Shown in pieces: positions 1-9,287 of a DNA stretch of 64,000 bases. This DNA comes from Salinicoccus sp. RF5 (lineage in GTDB: Bacteria; Bacillota; Bacilli; Staphylococcales; Salinicoccaceae): assembly GCF_020786625.1 (NCBI RefSeq), contig NZ_JAJGRC010000001.1:682001-746000 (forward strand). The letters are read 5' to 3'. Position 1 is the first letter of the stretch; every line of letters begins with the position of its first letter. The notes under the pieces were generated by a model. That model was not told the origin of the DNA. It saw only the letters and a program-made list of their open reading frames with translations, and did not search any database. The position numbers and the translations under genes were made by a program.

Positions 1-795
1 ATGTTCGTGCATTGCAAGCAGACCGAATGACACGAAACGGTTGATTGCGATCAATGGACGGAATGTATTCATGAGGTCGATTGCACAGAGTCTGGAATCC
101 ATAGGATTGCCCTTGTAGTCTTCCCAATGGGCAAACTCGTAGAGTGCCGTCCCCTCCGGAGGGAATATTTTGCCTTTGCGCGTCTGGATGATCTGGTCTT
201 CGAGCCAGTCCTCAACACGGCGGCGTGCGGCTACAGAGGCTTTATATCCTTTGTAGGCAGTACCCAGCCCTTTGAAGGAGTCGATCATGATGTCCATGTC
301 AGTCGCGATTTCTTCGATTTTCTCTTCCGGGGCCTGTACACCCGCCCACTTGGTGCCGACTTTGGTCAACAGGATGATGGATTCCCTGTAGATGTTGATC
401 TGGTCCATCTGTTCCATCCTGTGGGTATTCATGTACCAGTGATTGCGCGTCAGTTCCCTGAGATGCTTCAGGTTGCCTTCCGTCATGAGGGACATGAAGA
501 GTGCCTTTCTGTCGACGTGCTTCTTTCCTGTCGTCGTATGGATGGCGCCTTTACCAAACAGTGTGTTCACCAGACGTTTTGGAAGCGTCCCTGAACGTTC
601 TGTCTTGTCATTGTCATAAAATAGCTCGGCGGCCTTCTTACCGCTGATGACGATGGCGCGTTTTCCGCCAAGCACCCTTGTTTCAAAGATATTATCTGAT
701 CCAAGGCGCCGTCTCTGGTTCGTTGTATAGAGATAGCCCTCTTTCATGACTTTCAGAGTGTTATCGAGACCCTTGTGCTTCTTGATTGTGCTCAT
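1..795 (-). CDS. oleT: OleT-like CYP152 fatty-acid P450 peroxygenase/decarboxylase (N-terminal part, runs off the left edge)
   Basis: The first 265 residues of a cytochrome P450 of family CYP152, read from ATG at 795 and open to base 1. These enzymes use hydrogen peroxide to attack free fatty acids: Bacillus BS-beta (CypC) hydroxylates them, while Jeotgalicoccus OleT mainly decarboxylates them to terminal alkenes. The translation follows recalled OleT closely, offset by one residue. The sequence GKGAIHT puts His at residue 86 (OleT His85; hydroxylases usually have Gln), with Phe80 matching OleT Phe79. FRPLIAINR gives Arg246-Pro247, matching the carboxylate-binding Arg245-Pro246. The haem-ligand Cys region is outside the window. 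Start supported by GGAGGA upstream; no signal peptide, so cytoplasmic. It follows prkC on the same strand with no terminator between them. Family is certain; alkene production is inferred from the His and untested. Confidence 0.9.
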   Translation of the reverse strand, partial: MSTIKKHKGLDNTLKVMKEGYLYTTNQRRRLGSDNIFETRVLGGKRAIVISGKKAAELFYDNDKTERSGTLPKRLVNTLFGKGAIHTTTGKKHVDRKALFMSLMTEGNLKHLRELTRNHWYMNTHRMEQMDQINIYRESIILLTKVGTKWAGVQAPEEKIEEIATDMDIMIDSFKGLGTAYKGYKASVAARRRVEDWLEDQIIQTRKGKIFPPEGTALYEFAHWEDYKGNPMDSRLCAIDLMNTFRPLIAINRFVSFGLLAMHEH

Positions 796-827
796 AAATT
801 TTCCTCCAATTTCAGTATTCCTATCTC

Positions 828-857
828 ATTATATATAAATCATTGCAACTATGCCAA
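828..857 (-). promoter_or_regulatory. Predicted sigma-A promoter of the OleT-like gene
   Basis: On the minus strand, TTGGCA (852-857) and TATAAT (828-833) are separated by 18 bases, in the 65-base gap between the prkC stop and the P450 start. The -10 is consensus; the spacer is one base longer than ideal. Read-through from prkC is also possible because no terminator is visible. Confidence 0.5.
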
Positions 858-860
858 CAA

Positions 861-2798
861 TTACTCATATGGAATCTCTTCTTCACGCACGGTTTCCCCT
901 TCGATTTCAATGCGGTAGGATGCCGTCCCGCCTTCCTGGATGATGAGATTCAGCGTATACTCGGTATCCTCTGTAATCTCGAGGGTATCAAACACCTCAT
1001 CCATTGAATTGTCCTTGTCATCGACATAGATTTCGACAGTTTTTGCCTCGACTTCTTCTTCGCTGCCTTCACCTTCTGCCTCATCCCCATTCTCTTCCTC
1101 GGTCGGCTCTTCTTCGGCATCCGTTTCAGATTCATAGGGGATGGTGATCTCTTTGGCAAACTGCTTTTCGTCCGGCGGCTCTTCTCCTAGGGAGACGATC
1201 ATACGGATTGTGGATCCCGGCACGAAGTTTCCGTAGCTCGGATCCTGGCTGATGACATGGCCGCTCTCCACTCCACCGCTGTAGGCCTCCTGTATCACTT
1301 CGACATTAAAGCCCTGTTCAGTGAGCTCGCTTTCTGCCGTCTCGTAGGGCTGGCCCGTATAGTCCAGTACCTCCACGGTTTCAAGCCCCTGGGAGACTTC
1401 AAGCCTCAGTGCTTCCACCGCCGGATCCACTTCATCCCCGGCCTCGATGGACTGCGATAGAACGGTCCCCGGCTCGGAATCATCATAAACTTCATCAATC
1501 TCCACAGAACTGAACCCGATGGCGTCGATTGTGCTTCTCACACTGTTGTATTGGTCACCGGTGAAATCCTCCATCACGTATGGCTCTTCACCCATGCTGA
1601 CGGTGAAATCCACTGCAGTGCCCCTTTCGGCCTCGCTGCCGGATGCCGGGGCGGTCTCGATGATCCTCCCGGATTCAATGGTGCTGCTGTAGACTTCGGT
1701 GACGTCCCCCTGTACGAGCGCATTCTCCTCGAGCAGCGGGCCGGCCTCCTCCATCGTCATCTCCTGCATATCCGGCACTTCCGCCGTCCTATTGCTTTGC
1801 CACATCATGAACCCGGCTGCCAGCAGGGCTGCCATGACAAGAAACAGTGGAATCAACCACAGCAGTACGCGCCGCTTTTTCCTGCCAGGGGGCGCCTCAT
1901 CATCTACTTCGGCCGGAGCGGCGGAGACCGCTGCGGTTTCGACCGTCTTTTCCCGGTCTTCCCGGACAGGGACCTTCCCTATGGGCCGGCCTTCCTTGAA
2001 ATCATTCAAGTCGCGGAGGAGATCATCCACCTGGCGATATCGGTCATATGGATCCTTCCTGGTGCACCTGTAGACGATATTGGCAAGGTCTTCCGGGATC
2101 TGACGCTCTGATGAGATGTCTGGAAACGGTTCTGATATATGTTTCAGGGCGACCGACACAGGCGTCTCCCCGTCGAACGGCAGCGTGCCTGTCAATAGTT
2201 CATAGAGCACGATGCCGAATGAATATATATCGGTCCGTTCGTCCGTCTTCTGGCCTTTGGCCTGCTCCGGGGAGATGTACTGCACGGAGCCCATCACCTG
2301 GTTGGTTTCCGTCATTTTGGTATCGCTGAGTGCCTTGGCGATGCCGAAATCGGTGATTTTAATCTGCTGCGCTTCATTCATCAGTATGTTCTGGGGTTTG
2401 ATGTCCCTGTGTATGATGCCGGCATTGTGTGCATGCCTCATCCCCCTAAGGGTCATTTCACTGATCCTGATGGCTTCCGGGATTTCAACCGGGTGGTTGT
2501 CCCGGATGAATTCCTTGAGTGTCGGGCCATGGACGACTTCAGTCACGAGCAGATGGTATTCCTCCGATTCGTCGACATCCAGCACACTGACGATATTCGG
2601 ATGGGCGAGGTGGATGGTGCTTTCCACTTCCCGCTGAAAACGCGCCTTCGATTTTTCACGGTTATGGTGGTCCACTTTGATCAGCTTGACGACCACTTCC
2701 CGATCGAGGATGATGTCCCGGGCCAGATAGACGGAGCTCATTCCGCCGCCCAGATACTTCATCACTTCGTAGCGATCAGAGACGATCCGGCCGATCAC
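861..2798 (-). CDS. prkC: PASTA-domain serine/threonine protein kinase PrkC (PknB/Stk1)
   Basis: Membrane-anchored eukaryotic-type Ser/Thr kinase that senses muropeptides or lipid II through external PASTA repeats and phosphorylates cell-wall and division proteins. The 645-residue product has a kinase domain (about 10-270) with glycine loop GGGMSS at 17-22, Lys38, HRD at 130-132 and DFG at 150-152. A basic stretch and one transmembrane helix follow (about 308-335), then three PASTA repeats (about 338-404, 405-473, 474-540) and a C-terminal domain with a very acidic linker (about 545-590). The start is GTG, overlapping the prpC stop by four bases (GTGA), so kinase and phosphatase are translationally coupled. 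Length and architecture match S. aureus PknB (about 664 residues). Confidence 0.97.
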   Translation of the reverse strand: MIGRIVSDRYEVMKYLGGGMSSVYLARDIILDREVVVKLIKVDHHNREKSKARFQREVESTIHLAHPNIVSVLDVDESEEYHLLVTEVVHGPTLKEFIRDNHPVEIPEAIRISEMTLRGMRHAHNAGIIHRDIKPQNILMNEAQQIKITDFGIAKALSDTKMTETNQVMGSVQYISPEQAKGQKTDERTDIYSFGIVLYELLTGTLPFDGETPVSVALKHISEPFPDISSERQIPEDLANIVYRCTRKDPYDRYRQVDDLLRDLNDFKEGRPIGKVPVREDREKTVETAAVSAAPAEVDDEAPPGRKKRRVLLWLIPLFLVMAALLAAGFMMWQSNRTAEVPDMQEMTMEEAGPLLEENALVQGDVTEVYSSTIESGRIIETAPASGSEAERGTAVDFTVSMGEEPYVMEDFTGDQYNSVRSTIDAIGFSSVEIDEVYDDSEPGTVLSQSIEAGDEVDPAVEALRLEVSQGLETVEVLDYTGQPYETAESELTEQGFNVEVIQEAYSGGVESGHVISQDPSYGNFVPGSTIRMIVSLGEEPPDEKQFAKEITIPYESETDAEEEPTEEENGDEAEGEGSEEEVEAKTVEIYVDDKDNSMDEVFDTLEITEDTEYTLNLIIQEGGTASYRIEIEGETVREEEIPYE

Positions 2799-3541
2799 TC
2801 CCCTTCACTCGCCTTCAGATCAGCAAGCACCAGACTGATGTTGTCGGTGGATCCGCTCTTCAACGCCTGATCCACAAGCTGGGATGCCTTTTCTTCAAGC
2901 GACCTCCCGCCCCGGGTGATGATGGCGTGCAGTTCACTGTCGTCGGGATCGTCCGTCAGTCCGTCGGAGGCAAGCAGAAGGTAGTCATACTGCCTGTTCC
3001 TCAGTCTGAAGACATCCGCCTGGATCAGACGGTCCGTGCCCATCGCCTTTGTAATGATGTTGCGCTTCGGGTGCACTTTGGCCTCCGCTTCTGTGATTTC
3101 CCCTGCGTCGACCAGCATATTGACGAAGGAATGATCCTTCGTCACCTGTTCCATCGTCCGGTCATTCATGGCATAGGCTCTGGAGTCTCCGACGTTGAGT
3201 ATGATGATCGTCTCTTCGATCACAGCAGCCAGCACAAGCGTCGTGCCCATGCCCTGGTATTCCGGTTTTTCCTGTTGGTAGTCGAACATCCGCCTGTTGA
3301 CGTCCATTACCAGACGGCGCAGAAATTCCACGCCATCTTCAACATTCAGCAGGTTTTCATTTTCCCAAGCGGCCCCAACTTCATCATGTACAAACCGGCT
3401 CGCCACATCCCCGTACCGGTGGCCGCCCATGCCATCCGATACGAGCATCAGCATCTGCCCCGTGCCATTTTTGAATATACCTGTAACATCTTCGTTGAGA
3501 TCCCTGTAATCCCCCCGAATACTCCGATCGATGACTTTCAA
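2795..3541 (-). CDS. prpC: PP2C-type Ser/Thr protein phosphatase PrpC (Stp1)
   Basis: Metal-dependent PP2C phosphatase that reverses phosphorylation by the adjacent PrkC. Visible motifs are the metal-binding DGMGGH, GDSRAY in the middle, and SDGLTDD near the C terminus. I chose the TTG at 3541, directly after the rlmN stop and behind GGGGGAG. This gives 248 residues, the usual size (S. aureus Stp1 about 247), starting LKVIDRS. The open frame extends to 3646, but that extension lies inside rlmN and is Cys/His-rich nonsense. The 3' end overlaps the prkC start. Cytoplasmic. Confidence 0.95.
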   Translation of the reverse strand: MKVIDRSIRGDYRDLNEDVTGIFKNGTGQMLMLVSDGMGGHRYGDVASRFVHDEVGAAWENENLLNVEDGVEFLRRLVMDVNRRMFDYQQEKPEYQGMGTTLVLAAVIEETIIILNVGDSRAYAMNDRTMEQVTKDHSFVNMLVDAGEITEAEAKVHPKRNIITKAMGTDRLIQADVFRLRNRQYDYLLLASDGLTDDPDDSELHAIITRGGRSLEEKASQLVDQALKSGSTDNISLVLADLKASEGE

Positions 3542-3543
3542 GA

Positions 3544-4647
3544 CTACTCCCCCGTCTCCTGTTTGGATTCTTTTGCCCTGAGCTGTCCACATGCAGCATC
3601 GATGTCGGTGCCCTGCTCCCTTCTGAGGGTGGCATTCACACCGCATTCGTTAAGCGTTTCAAGAAAATCGAATATATCGTCCTTGCTCGTCCTGACATAG
3701 TTCCGTTCCGGGACATGGTTGACCGGAATCAGGTTGACATGGCACTTGAGGTCCTTGATCAGTTCACTCAGCGCCCGCGCATGTTCCGGCTGGTCATTGA
3801 CGCCGCCGAACAGGCCGTACTCGAAAGTGACCCTGCGATTCGTCTGCTGCTGGTAATACTTGAGCGAGTCCATCAGCTTGTCGATGTCATAGGCTTTATT
3901 GATCGGCATCAGACGCGTACGTGTCTCATTGTCCGCTGCATGCAGGCTCACCGCAAAGTTGATCTGTATATCCTCATCCGCAAAATCATAGATCCTCGGC
4001 ACGATGCCGCTCGTGGACACTGTAATGTGGCGTGCACCGATGTTCAGACCATCATCATGATTGATGATCCTGATGAACTGCATCATCTGGACGTAGTTTT
4101 CGAAAGGTTCCCCGATGCCCATGATGACGATGCTGCTGACACGCTCATCCGTTTCATCGAGCGCCTTCTGTATCTGTACGACCTGGGAGACGATTTCCCC
4201 CGCTTCGAGGTTCCGCTTCAACCCGCCAAGTGTAGAGGCGCAGAAGCTGCAGCCGATCTGGCAGCCCACCTGGGTCGTCACACATACCGAGTTGCCGTAG
4301 TCATGGCGCATCAGTACCGTCTCGATCGTATAGCCGTCACGCAGGCGGAAGAGGAATTTCATAGTTCCGTCTTCACTTTCCTGCCTGACCACGGTTTCAA
4401 GCGGATCCATGCTGTAGTTTTCAGCGAGGGACTCCCGCATCGCCTTCGGCAGGTTCAGCATATCATCGAAATGGTCGGCCCGGTGTGTATAGAGCCACTC
4501 GAAGATCTGGCCGCCGCGGTACTTCTCCTCTCCCCATCCGATGGCGAGTTCTTCAAGATCCGAAAGGGATAGCGAGTAGATGGAGGGCTGGTCGAAATCG
4601 GGCTGCCTGTTGTTCTTTATCGGTTTTTTTGGTGGTCTTTGAATCAT
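3544..4647 (-). CDS. rlmN: 23S rRNA A2503/tRNA A37 C2-methyltransferase RlmN
   Basis: Radical-SAM enzyme that methylates C2 of adenosine 2503 in 23S rRNA and A37 in some tRNAs. The CxxxCxxC iron-sulfur motif is visible as CQIGCSFC in the central part. The sequence [10 protein letters not shown] and a C-terminal AACGQL with the second catalytic Cys are also present. At 367 residues it is full length (S. aureus about 364). The ATG start overlaps the rsmB stop by four bases (ATGA), and the stop lies just before the TTG of prpC, so the gene is embedded in a coupled operon. Confidence 0.97.
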   Translation of the reverse strand: MIQRPPKKPIKNNRQPDFDQPSIYSLSLSDLEELAIGWGEEKYRGGQIFEWLYTHRADHFDDMLNLPKAMRESLAENYSMDPLETVVRQESEDGTMKFLFRLRDGYTIETVLMRHDYGNSVCVTTQVGCQIGCSFCASTLGGLKRNLEAGEIVSQVVQIQKALDETDERVSSIVIMGIGEPFENYVQMMQFIRIINHDDGLNIGARHITVSTSGIVPRIYDFADEDIQINFAVSLHAADNETRTRLMPINKAYDIDKLMDSLKYYQQQTNRRVTFEYGLFGGVNDQPEHARALSELIKDLKCHVNLIPVNHVPERNYVRTSKDDIFDFLETLNECGVNATLRREQGTDIDAACGQLRAKESKQETGE

Positions 4648-5945
4648 TGTTTTTCCTTCTTTCTGAACCTGGCTATGAAGAACCCGTCGGTTCCTGCCTC
4701 CTGCGGCAGTATCTGCCGGTATGGGCCTTCAAAATCGAAGGCCTTGAGGGTGAACGGATCAAACTCGATATCTTCATTCTCTTTCATGAATGTGTAGGCG
4801 ACATTTTCATTCTCCATCTGATGGATGGTGCACGTCGAATACACGAGTATGCCGCCAGGCTTCAAATAATTTTTTATATTGGATAGGATGGCAAGCTGGA
4901 GGGCGACGAGGCTGTCTATATCCTCCGCTTTCCGCTCATATCTTATTTCCGGTTTCCTCCGGATGACACCAAGGCCGGAGCATGGTGCATCCACAATGAT
5001 GCGGTCGTATTGCCTTGGATAGTCCTTCTGTGTAGCATCCCCCTGGAAAGCTTCATAGTTGGCAAGTCCAAGGCGTTCTGCCTGCGCTTCTATCAATGGA
5101 AGCTTATGGTCATGGATGTCAGAGAGGTCGACGTGCCCGTCACGCACCTTCTCCAGCGCATGCAGGCCTTTGCCGCCGGGTGCGCTGCATGCATCGAGGA
5201 TGACGTCGCCGTCTTCAGGCGCAAGTGCATCATTGACGAGCATGGAGCTGACATCCTGGATGCTGAACAGCCCCTCCTTGTAGAACTTCGACTGGAGCAC
5301 CTCACCGCCCACTTCGATGGCATCGGCCTGTATTTCGGAAGGCATCGCGCCAAGTCCTTCTTCATGAAGCTTTTCGACGAGCGCCGCACGGCTGATGCGC
5401 GCCGTGTTCGTACGGATGTACATCTTCGGACGGCTGCCGAGCGCCATGGCAATCTCCCGTGCCCCATCCATGCCGTGATGAGTCTTCCAGTGTGAGATGA
5501 TCCACTCCGGTATGCTCGCTTCAATCGACAAGCGGGCAGTGCTGCTCCTGATGTCACCATAGCTCTGTAGCGGCTTGCGCTCAAAACTGCGGAGTATGGC
5601 ATTGATGGCATTGGCGGCCTGCGGTCCGCCGCGTTTCTTCGCGATGTCCACCGCTTCGTTAATTGCCGCATAGTTCGGCACACGTTCAAGCCATATGATC
5701 TGGTAGACGGTGATGTCGAGCAGATTCCTCTGCCAGCGCTTCAGCTTTGTACGGATGAAGGGCCTGATGTGGAAATGTATGGTCAGACGCCTCGAAATTG
5801 TACCATAGACGATCTCGGTGAGCAGCCCCCTGTCATTCGCCGGAAGCCCTTCCCTGCCGATCATGTCATTCAGTATGATATTGCTGTAGCCACCTTCATC
5901 CATGACCCTCGTATAGGCATCCAGTGCGAGTTTACGTACCGTCAT
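4644..5945 (-). CDS. rsmB: 16S rRNA m5C967 methyltransferase RsmB (Sun)
   Basis: SAM-dependent methyltransferase forming 5-methylcytosine 967 in 16S rRNA. The first 140 residues form the NusB-like RNA-binding domain. The C-terminal Rossmann domain carries the SAM-binding [10 protein letters not shown] and the two catalytic cysteines in VDAPCSGLG and YSTCTI. Length 433 is normal. The ATG follows the fmt stop directly (TAGATG) with AGGTGG as ribosome-binding site, and the 3' end overlaps rlmN. Confidence 0.96.
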   Translation of the reverse strand: MTVRKLALDAYTRVMDEGGYSNIILNDMIGREGLPANDRGLLTEIVYGTISRRLTIHFHIRPFIRTKLKRWQRNLLDITVYQIIWLERVPNYAAINEAVDIAKKRGGPQAANAINAILRSFERKPLQSYGDIRSSTARLSIEASIPEWIISHWKTHHGMDGAREIAMALGSRPKMYIRTNTARISRAALVEKLHEEGLGAMPSEIQADAIEVGGEVLQSKFYKEGLFSIQDVSSMLVNDALAPEDGDVILDACSAPGGKGLHALEKVRDGHVDLSDIHDHKLPLIEAQAERLGLANYEAFQGDATQKDYPRQYDRIIVDAPCSGLGVIRRKPEIRYERKAEDIDSLVALQLAILSNIKNYLKPGGILVYSTCTIHQMENENVAYTFMKENEDIEFDPFTLKAFDFEGPYRQILPQEAGTDGFFIARFRKKEKQ

Positions 5946-6890
5946 CTATTCCACCTGCCCAAGGACAGTGCCGGCGATATCCTGCCTGCCTGCTGCAAAT
6001 TCTGATGCCCGTGTACGCTTTTTGCCGGCCAGCTGCACTTCCGTGACTTCCAACAGGCCGCCATCGCCGCAGGCGACCTTCATGCCTTCAGGCGACGTAC
6101 CGACGATCGTGCCGGGTGCTTCCTTGGAGGTGCCTTCCGGCGGGTTCGCCCCATAGACTTTGAGACGCTTTCCGTCGATTTCCGTATAGGCACCGGGCCA
6201 TGGCGACAGCCCCCGTATATGGTTGAATACACTGCGGACATCCTGTGACCAATCGAGCCGCTCATCCGACTTCGAGATGTTCGGGCTCACGGTAGCGGTG
6301 GATCCATCCTGTGGCACCCTTTCGTTTCTTCCTTCAAGTATGTCGGGGAGCGTCTCCATGAGGAGCCCGGCCCCCATCTGCGACAGCCTGTCGTGCAGCG
6401 ATCCCGTATCATCCGTGTCCCGGATTTCTGTAGAAGTGCTGCTGATGACATCTCCGCTGTCCAGGCCTTCAGCCATGTACATGAGGGTCACACCCGTCTC
6501 ACTGTCCCCCTCCATGATGGCACGGTGGATCGGTGCGCCGCCCCTGTGCCTGGGCAACAGGGAAGCATGGACATTGATGGCGCCGAGGCGCGGCACCTCG
6601 AGCAGCGCCTTCGGCAGTATCTGTCCATAGGCCGCCGTGATGATCAGGTCGGGTCCCACCTCTTCAATTTTTGCGATGGCCGCTTCGTCACGGACATGTT
6701 CCGGCTGGAAGAGCGGGATGCCGAGTGCTTTTGCCGCCTGCGCGACAGGCGGGGGTGTCATCACCCGTTTCCTGCCCACCGGCTTGTCCGGCTGGCTGAC
6801 GACCATTGCGACATTGTACTCCTCATGGAGCTTCTCCAATATCGGCACTGAGAAATCCGGTGTCCCCATGAAAATGATTGTTTCTGTCAT
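5946..6890 (-). CDS. fmt: Methionyl-tRNA formyltransferase
   Basis: Transfers the formyl group of 10-formyl-tetrahydrofolate to Met-tRNA(fMet) for translation initiation. The 314-residue product has the N-terminal formyltransferase fold with the catalytic-site stretch NVHASLLPRHRG and downstream GAPIHRAI, followed by the C-terminal tRNA-binding OB domain. Start ATG at 6890 is preceded by GTAGGAGG. It lies 12 bases after priA and abuts rsmB, the standard Firmicute order priA-fmt-rsmB. Confidence 0.97.
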   Translation of the reverse strand: MTETIIFMGTPDFSVPILEKLHEEYNVAMVVSQPDKPVGRKRVMTPPPVAQAAKALGIPLFQPEHVRDEAAIAKIEEVGPDLIITAAYGQILPKALLEVPRLGAINVHASLLPRHRGGAPIHRAIMEGDSETGVTLMYMAEGLDSGDVISSTSTEIRDTDDTGSLHDRLSQMGAGLLMETLPDILEGRNERVPQDGSTATVSPNISKSDERLDWSQDVRSVFNHIRGLSPWPGAYTEIDGKRLKVYGANPPEGTSKEAPGTIVGTSPEGMKVACGDGGLLEVTEVQLAGKKRTRASEFAAGRQDIAGTVLGQVE

Positions 6891-6902
6891 AAATTATTCC
6901 TC

Positions 6903-9287
6903 CTACATGATTACGAGTGGATCTACATCAATCCGAAGTGAGATGCCTTCGGTCCTGTATGCCTCGTGGTAGTGTTCATCCAGTGTATTGAGCATTTCAA
7001 GCAGTTCCGGTTCCCTCTTGTACTTGAGGAGTATCTGGAAGCGGTACTGCCGGTTGATCCGCTCAAGGGGACTGGGTGATGGACCGACGATGATCGACTG
7101 ATCTGAAACTTTCTGGATCAGTGTGTCATGGATGTGGCTCGTCGCCTTCAGGCATTTTCTGATGTCCTCGCTTGAGACGGTGAAGAGCACATGGAAATAG
7201 TAAGGTGAATAACGTGCCAGCCGCCTGAATGCCATTTCCTTTTCATAGAAGCGCCGATAGTCGTTCTCCTTTGCCAGCTGTATTGCATAGTGTGTCGGGT
7301 TGTATGTCTGGAAAATGACCTCCCCCGTCAGCTCATGGCGGCCTGCCCGTCCTGAAACCTGGGTCAGCAGCTGGTATGTCTTTTCGTTCGCCCTGAAGTC
7401 GGGCAGATTGAGCATCGTATCGGCGTTCAGCACCCCTACGAGGGTCACTTTGGGATAGTCCAGCCCTTTGGCGATCATCTGTGTACCGAGCAGTATGGGT
7501 ATCTCCTCCTGCTCAAAGTGATCCAGCAGCTTTTCGTGCATCCCTTTCCTTCGCGTCGTATCATTATCCATCCGGACGACATCCGCATCGAACATATCCC
7601 GGAGGATCTCCTCGACCTTCTCGGTGCCTGTGCCCCTGAAGGTCACATCCTCGCTCTGGCAGTTGTCGCATGTCCGGTGGACCGGACCTTCATAGCCGCA
7701 ATAGTGGCAGAGCAGGCTACGGTTCGACTTGTGGTAGGTCAGGGAAATGTCACAGTTCGGGCACATCGGTACGTGGCCGCAGCTCTGGCAGATCTGGAAG
7801 TTCGAGTATCCTCGCCTGTTTAGCAGCAGCACCGTCTGCTCCCCCCGCTCGATCCGTGCTCGGATCGCCGCTTCGAGCGGCTTGGAGATGATCGATGTAT
7901 TGCCGGTGCGGTGCTCCTCCGACATGTCGACGACGCTGATTTCCGGAAGCACTTTCGTGCCGGCCCGTTCCGTCAGCTCCAGACGTTCATAGACGCCCTT
8001 CTCGCTTCTTGCATATGTTTCAAGGCTCGGCGTCGCCGTACCCAGTATCAATGGACAATTGTGGTATCTGCTTCTGAACTTCGCCACTTCGATCGCATGA
8101 TACATCGGGCGGTCCCCCTGCTTGTAGGTCGTCTCATGCTCCTCATCGACAATGATGGCACCGACATTTTCAAAAGGTGCGAAAATGCTGCTCCGTGCTC
8201 CGACGGAGACGCGCGCCCTGCCCTCTTTGATCTTGCGCCATTCATCATACTTTTCGCCATGGGAGAGACCCGAGTGCAGCACTGCGACATCATCACCGAA
8301 GCGCCGCTTGAAGCGGTTGACCATCTGAGGCGTAAGGGCGATCTCCGGCACCAGCATGATGGCCGTACGCCCTTCTTCGAGCACCTTCTGGATGACCTGC
8401 AGATACACTTCCGTCTTGCCGCTGCCTGTAATGCCGTGGAGCAGGAATGTCTTCGCCTGCTGTGCATCCAGCGCTTCCGTGATTCTGCCGTAGGCATGCT
8501 GCTGCTCCGCATTCAGCACTTTCGGCGGGTCGCTCGTGAATATGCGCCCGCTGTATGGATCACGCTCCACTTCCCGTTCCACTTTTCCGATATACCCTTT
8601 CTTGTGCAGCGCATTGATCAGATGGTTGGAGAAGCCTTCATTGACAAGATCCCTGACGAAGAGCGGTTCCGAACTCGCATCGATGACCGCAAGCAGCTCC
8701 TGCTGCTTCTTTGCACGCGACAGGTCCCCGCCCTGCTGCTTCAGCGAATAGACGGCGAGCGCCGTCTTCTTCTTTGTATGCTGCCTGATGACGGTCTCTT
8801 CGATGATATCACCGGACTTCAAGTGCGGCGCGAGCGCCTTCAGGGCCCCGGCTTCCAGCCGTTTCGGTTCTGCTTCTGCATCACCAGCAACCTCCTCAAG
8901 CGCTGCTGCAGCCTCCGCTGTATGGCCTTCCGCAAGCTTGAGCACCTTCCTGTAGTTCGCCTTCAGTGCAGCGGGCAGGATCGTTTCGATCACGCTGATG
9001 TACTGGTCGACATAATAGTCTGCCAAGTGTCTGGCGATGGTGATCATCTCTTCCGTCAGCACAGGTTCTATATCGAGCGTCCGGGCGATTTCCTTGATCC
9101 TTGCCGGATCGAAATCTGTGGTGTCCTGCAGTTTCATCACATATCCCTGGATCGTCCGCCGTCCGAACGGGACGAGCACCCGGTGGCCCACTCTGATGAG
9201 GCCTTCCATGCCGTCGGGGATGCGGTAGTCGAACACCTGGTTGACGCTTTTGCTGGGTATATCCACAATGACTGAAGCAAACATCAT
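6903..9287 (-). CDS. priA: Primosomal replication-restart helicase PriA
   Basis: Superfamily 2 DNA helicase that reloads the replisome at stalled forks. The N-terminal 3'-DNA-binding domain is followed by Walker A in GITGSGKTEVYLQ, the Walker B DEEH box, and a zinc-binding insert with four CxxC-type pairs (CQSC, CPNC, CHYC, CDNC). A helicase C domain and C-terminal domain follow. I chose ATG at 9287, six bases behind AGAGGTG, which overlaps the coaBC stop as ATGA and gives 794 residues. An in-frame GTG nine bases upstream (9296) is less well placed. Confidence 0.96.
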   Translation of the reverse strand: MMFASVIVDIPSKSVNQVFDYRIPDGMEGLIRVGHRVLVPFGRRTIQGYVMKLQDTTDFDPARIKEIARTLDIEPVLTEEMITIARHLADYYVDQYISVIETILPAALKANYRKVLKLAEGHTAEAAAALEEVAGDAEAEPKRLEAGALKALAPHLKSGDIIEETVIRQHTKKKTALAVYSLKQQGGDLSRAKKQQELLAVIDASSEPLFVRDLVNEGFSNHLINALHKKGYIGKVEREVERDPYSGRIFTSDPPKVLNAEQQHAYGRITEALDAQQAKTFLLHGITGSGKTEVYLQVIQKVLEEGRTAIMLVPEIALTPQMVNRFKRRFGDDVAVLHSGLSHGEKYDEWRKIKEGRARVSVGARSSIFAPFENVGAIIVDEEHETTYKQGDRPMYHAIEVAKFRSRYHNCPLILGTATPSLETYARSEKGVYERLELTERAGTKVLPEISVVDMSEEHRTGNTSIISKPLEAAIRARIERGEQTVLLLNRRGYSNFQICQSCGHVPMCPNCDISLTYHKSNRSLLCHYCGYEGPVHRTCDNCQSEDVTFRGTGTEKVEEILRDMFDADVVRMDNDTTRRKGMHEKLLDHFEQEEIPILLGTQMIAKGLDYPKVTLVGVLNADTMLNLPDFRANEKTYQLLTQVSGRAGRHELTGEVIFQTYNPTHYAIQLAKENDYRRFYEKEMAFRRLARYSPYYFHVLFTVSSEDIRKCLKATSHIHDTLIQKVSDQSIIVGPSPSPLERINRQYRFQILLKYKREPELLEMLNTLDEHYHEAYRTEGISLRIDVDPLVIM

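Noticed and set aside
127-594. 155-codon open frame on the plus strand at the left edge
   Set aside because: Antisense to the OleT-like P450, whose translation matches a known family over all 265 visible residues.
1-795. Fatty-acid hydroxylase of the BS-beta/CypC type
   Set aside because: The residue aligned with BS-beta Gln85 is His, as in OleT, and overall similarity is much closer to OleT. A mixed decarboxylase/hydroxylase activity remains possible.
3542-3646. N-terminal extension of PrpC to 3646
   Set aside because: These 35 codons lie inside the conserved C terminus of rlmN and read as Cys/His-rich sequence; the TTG at 3541 has a ribosome-binding site and gives the family length.
7911-9275. 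454-codon open frame on the plus strand
   Set aside because: Antisense shadow of priA; Arg/His/Leu-rich with no domain, no ribosome-binding site and no independent promoter.
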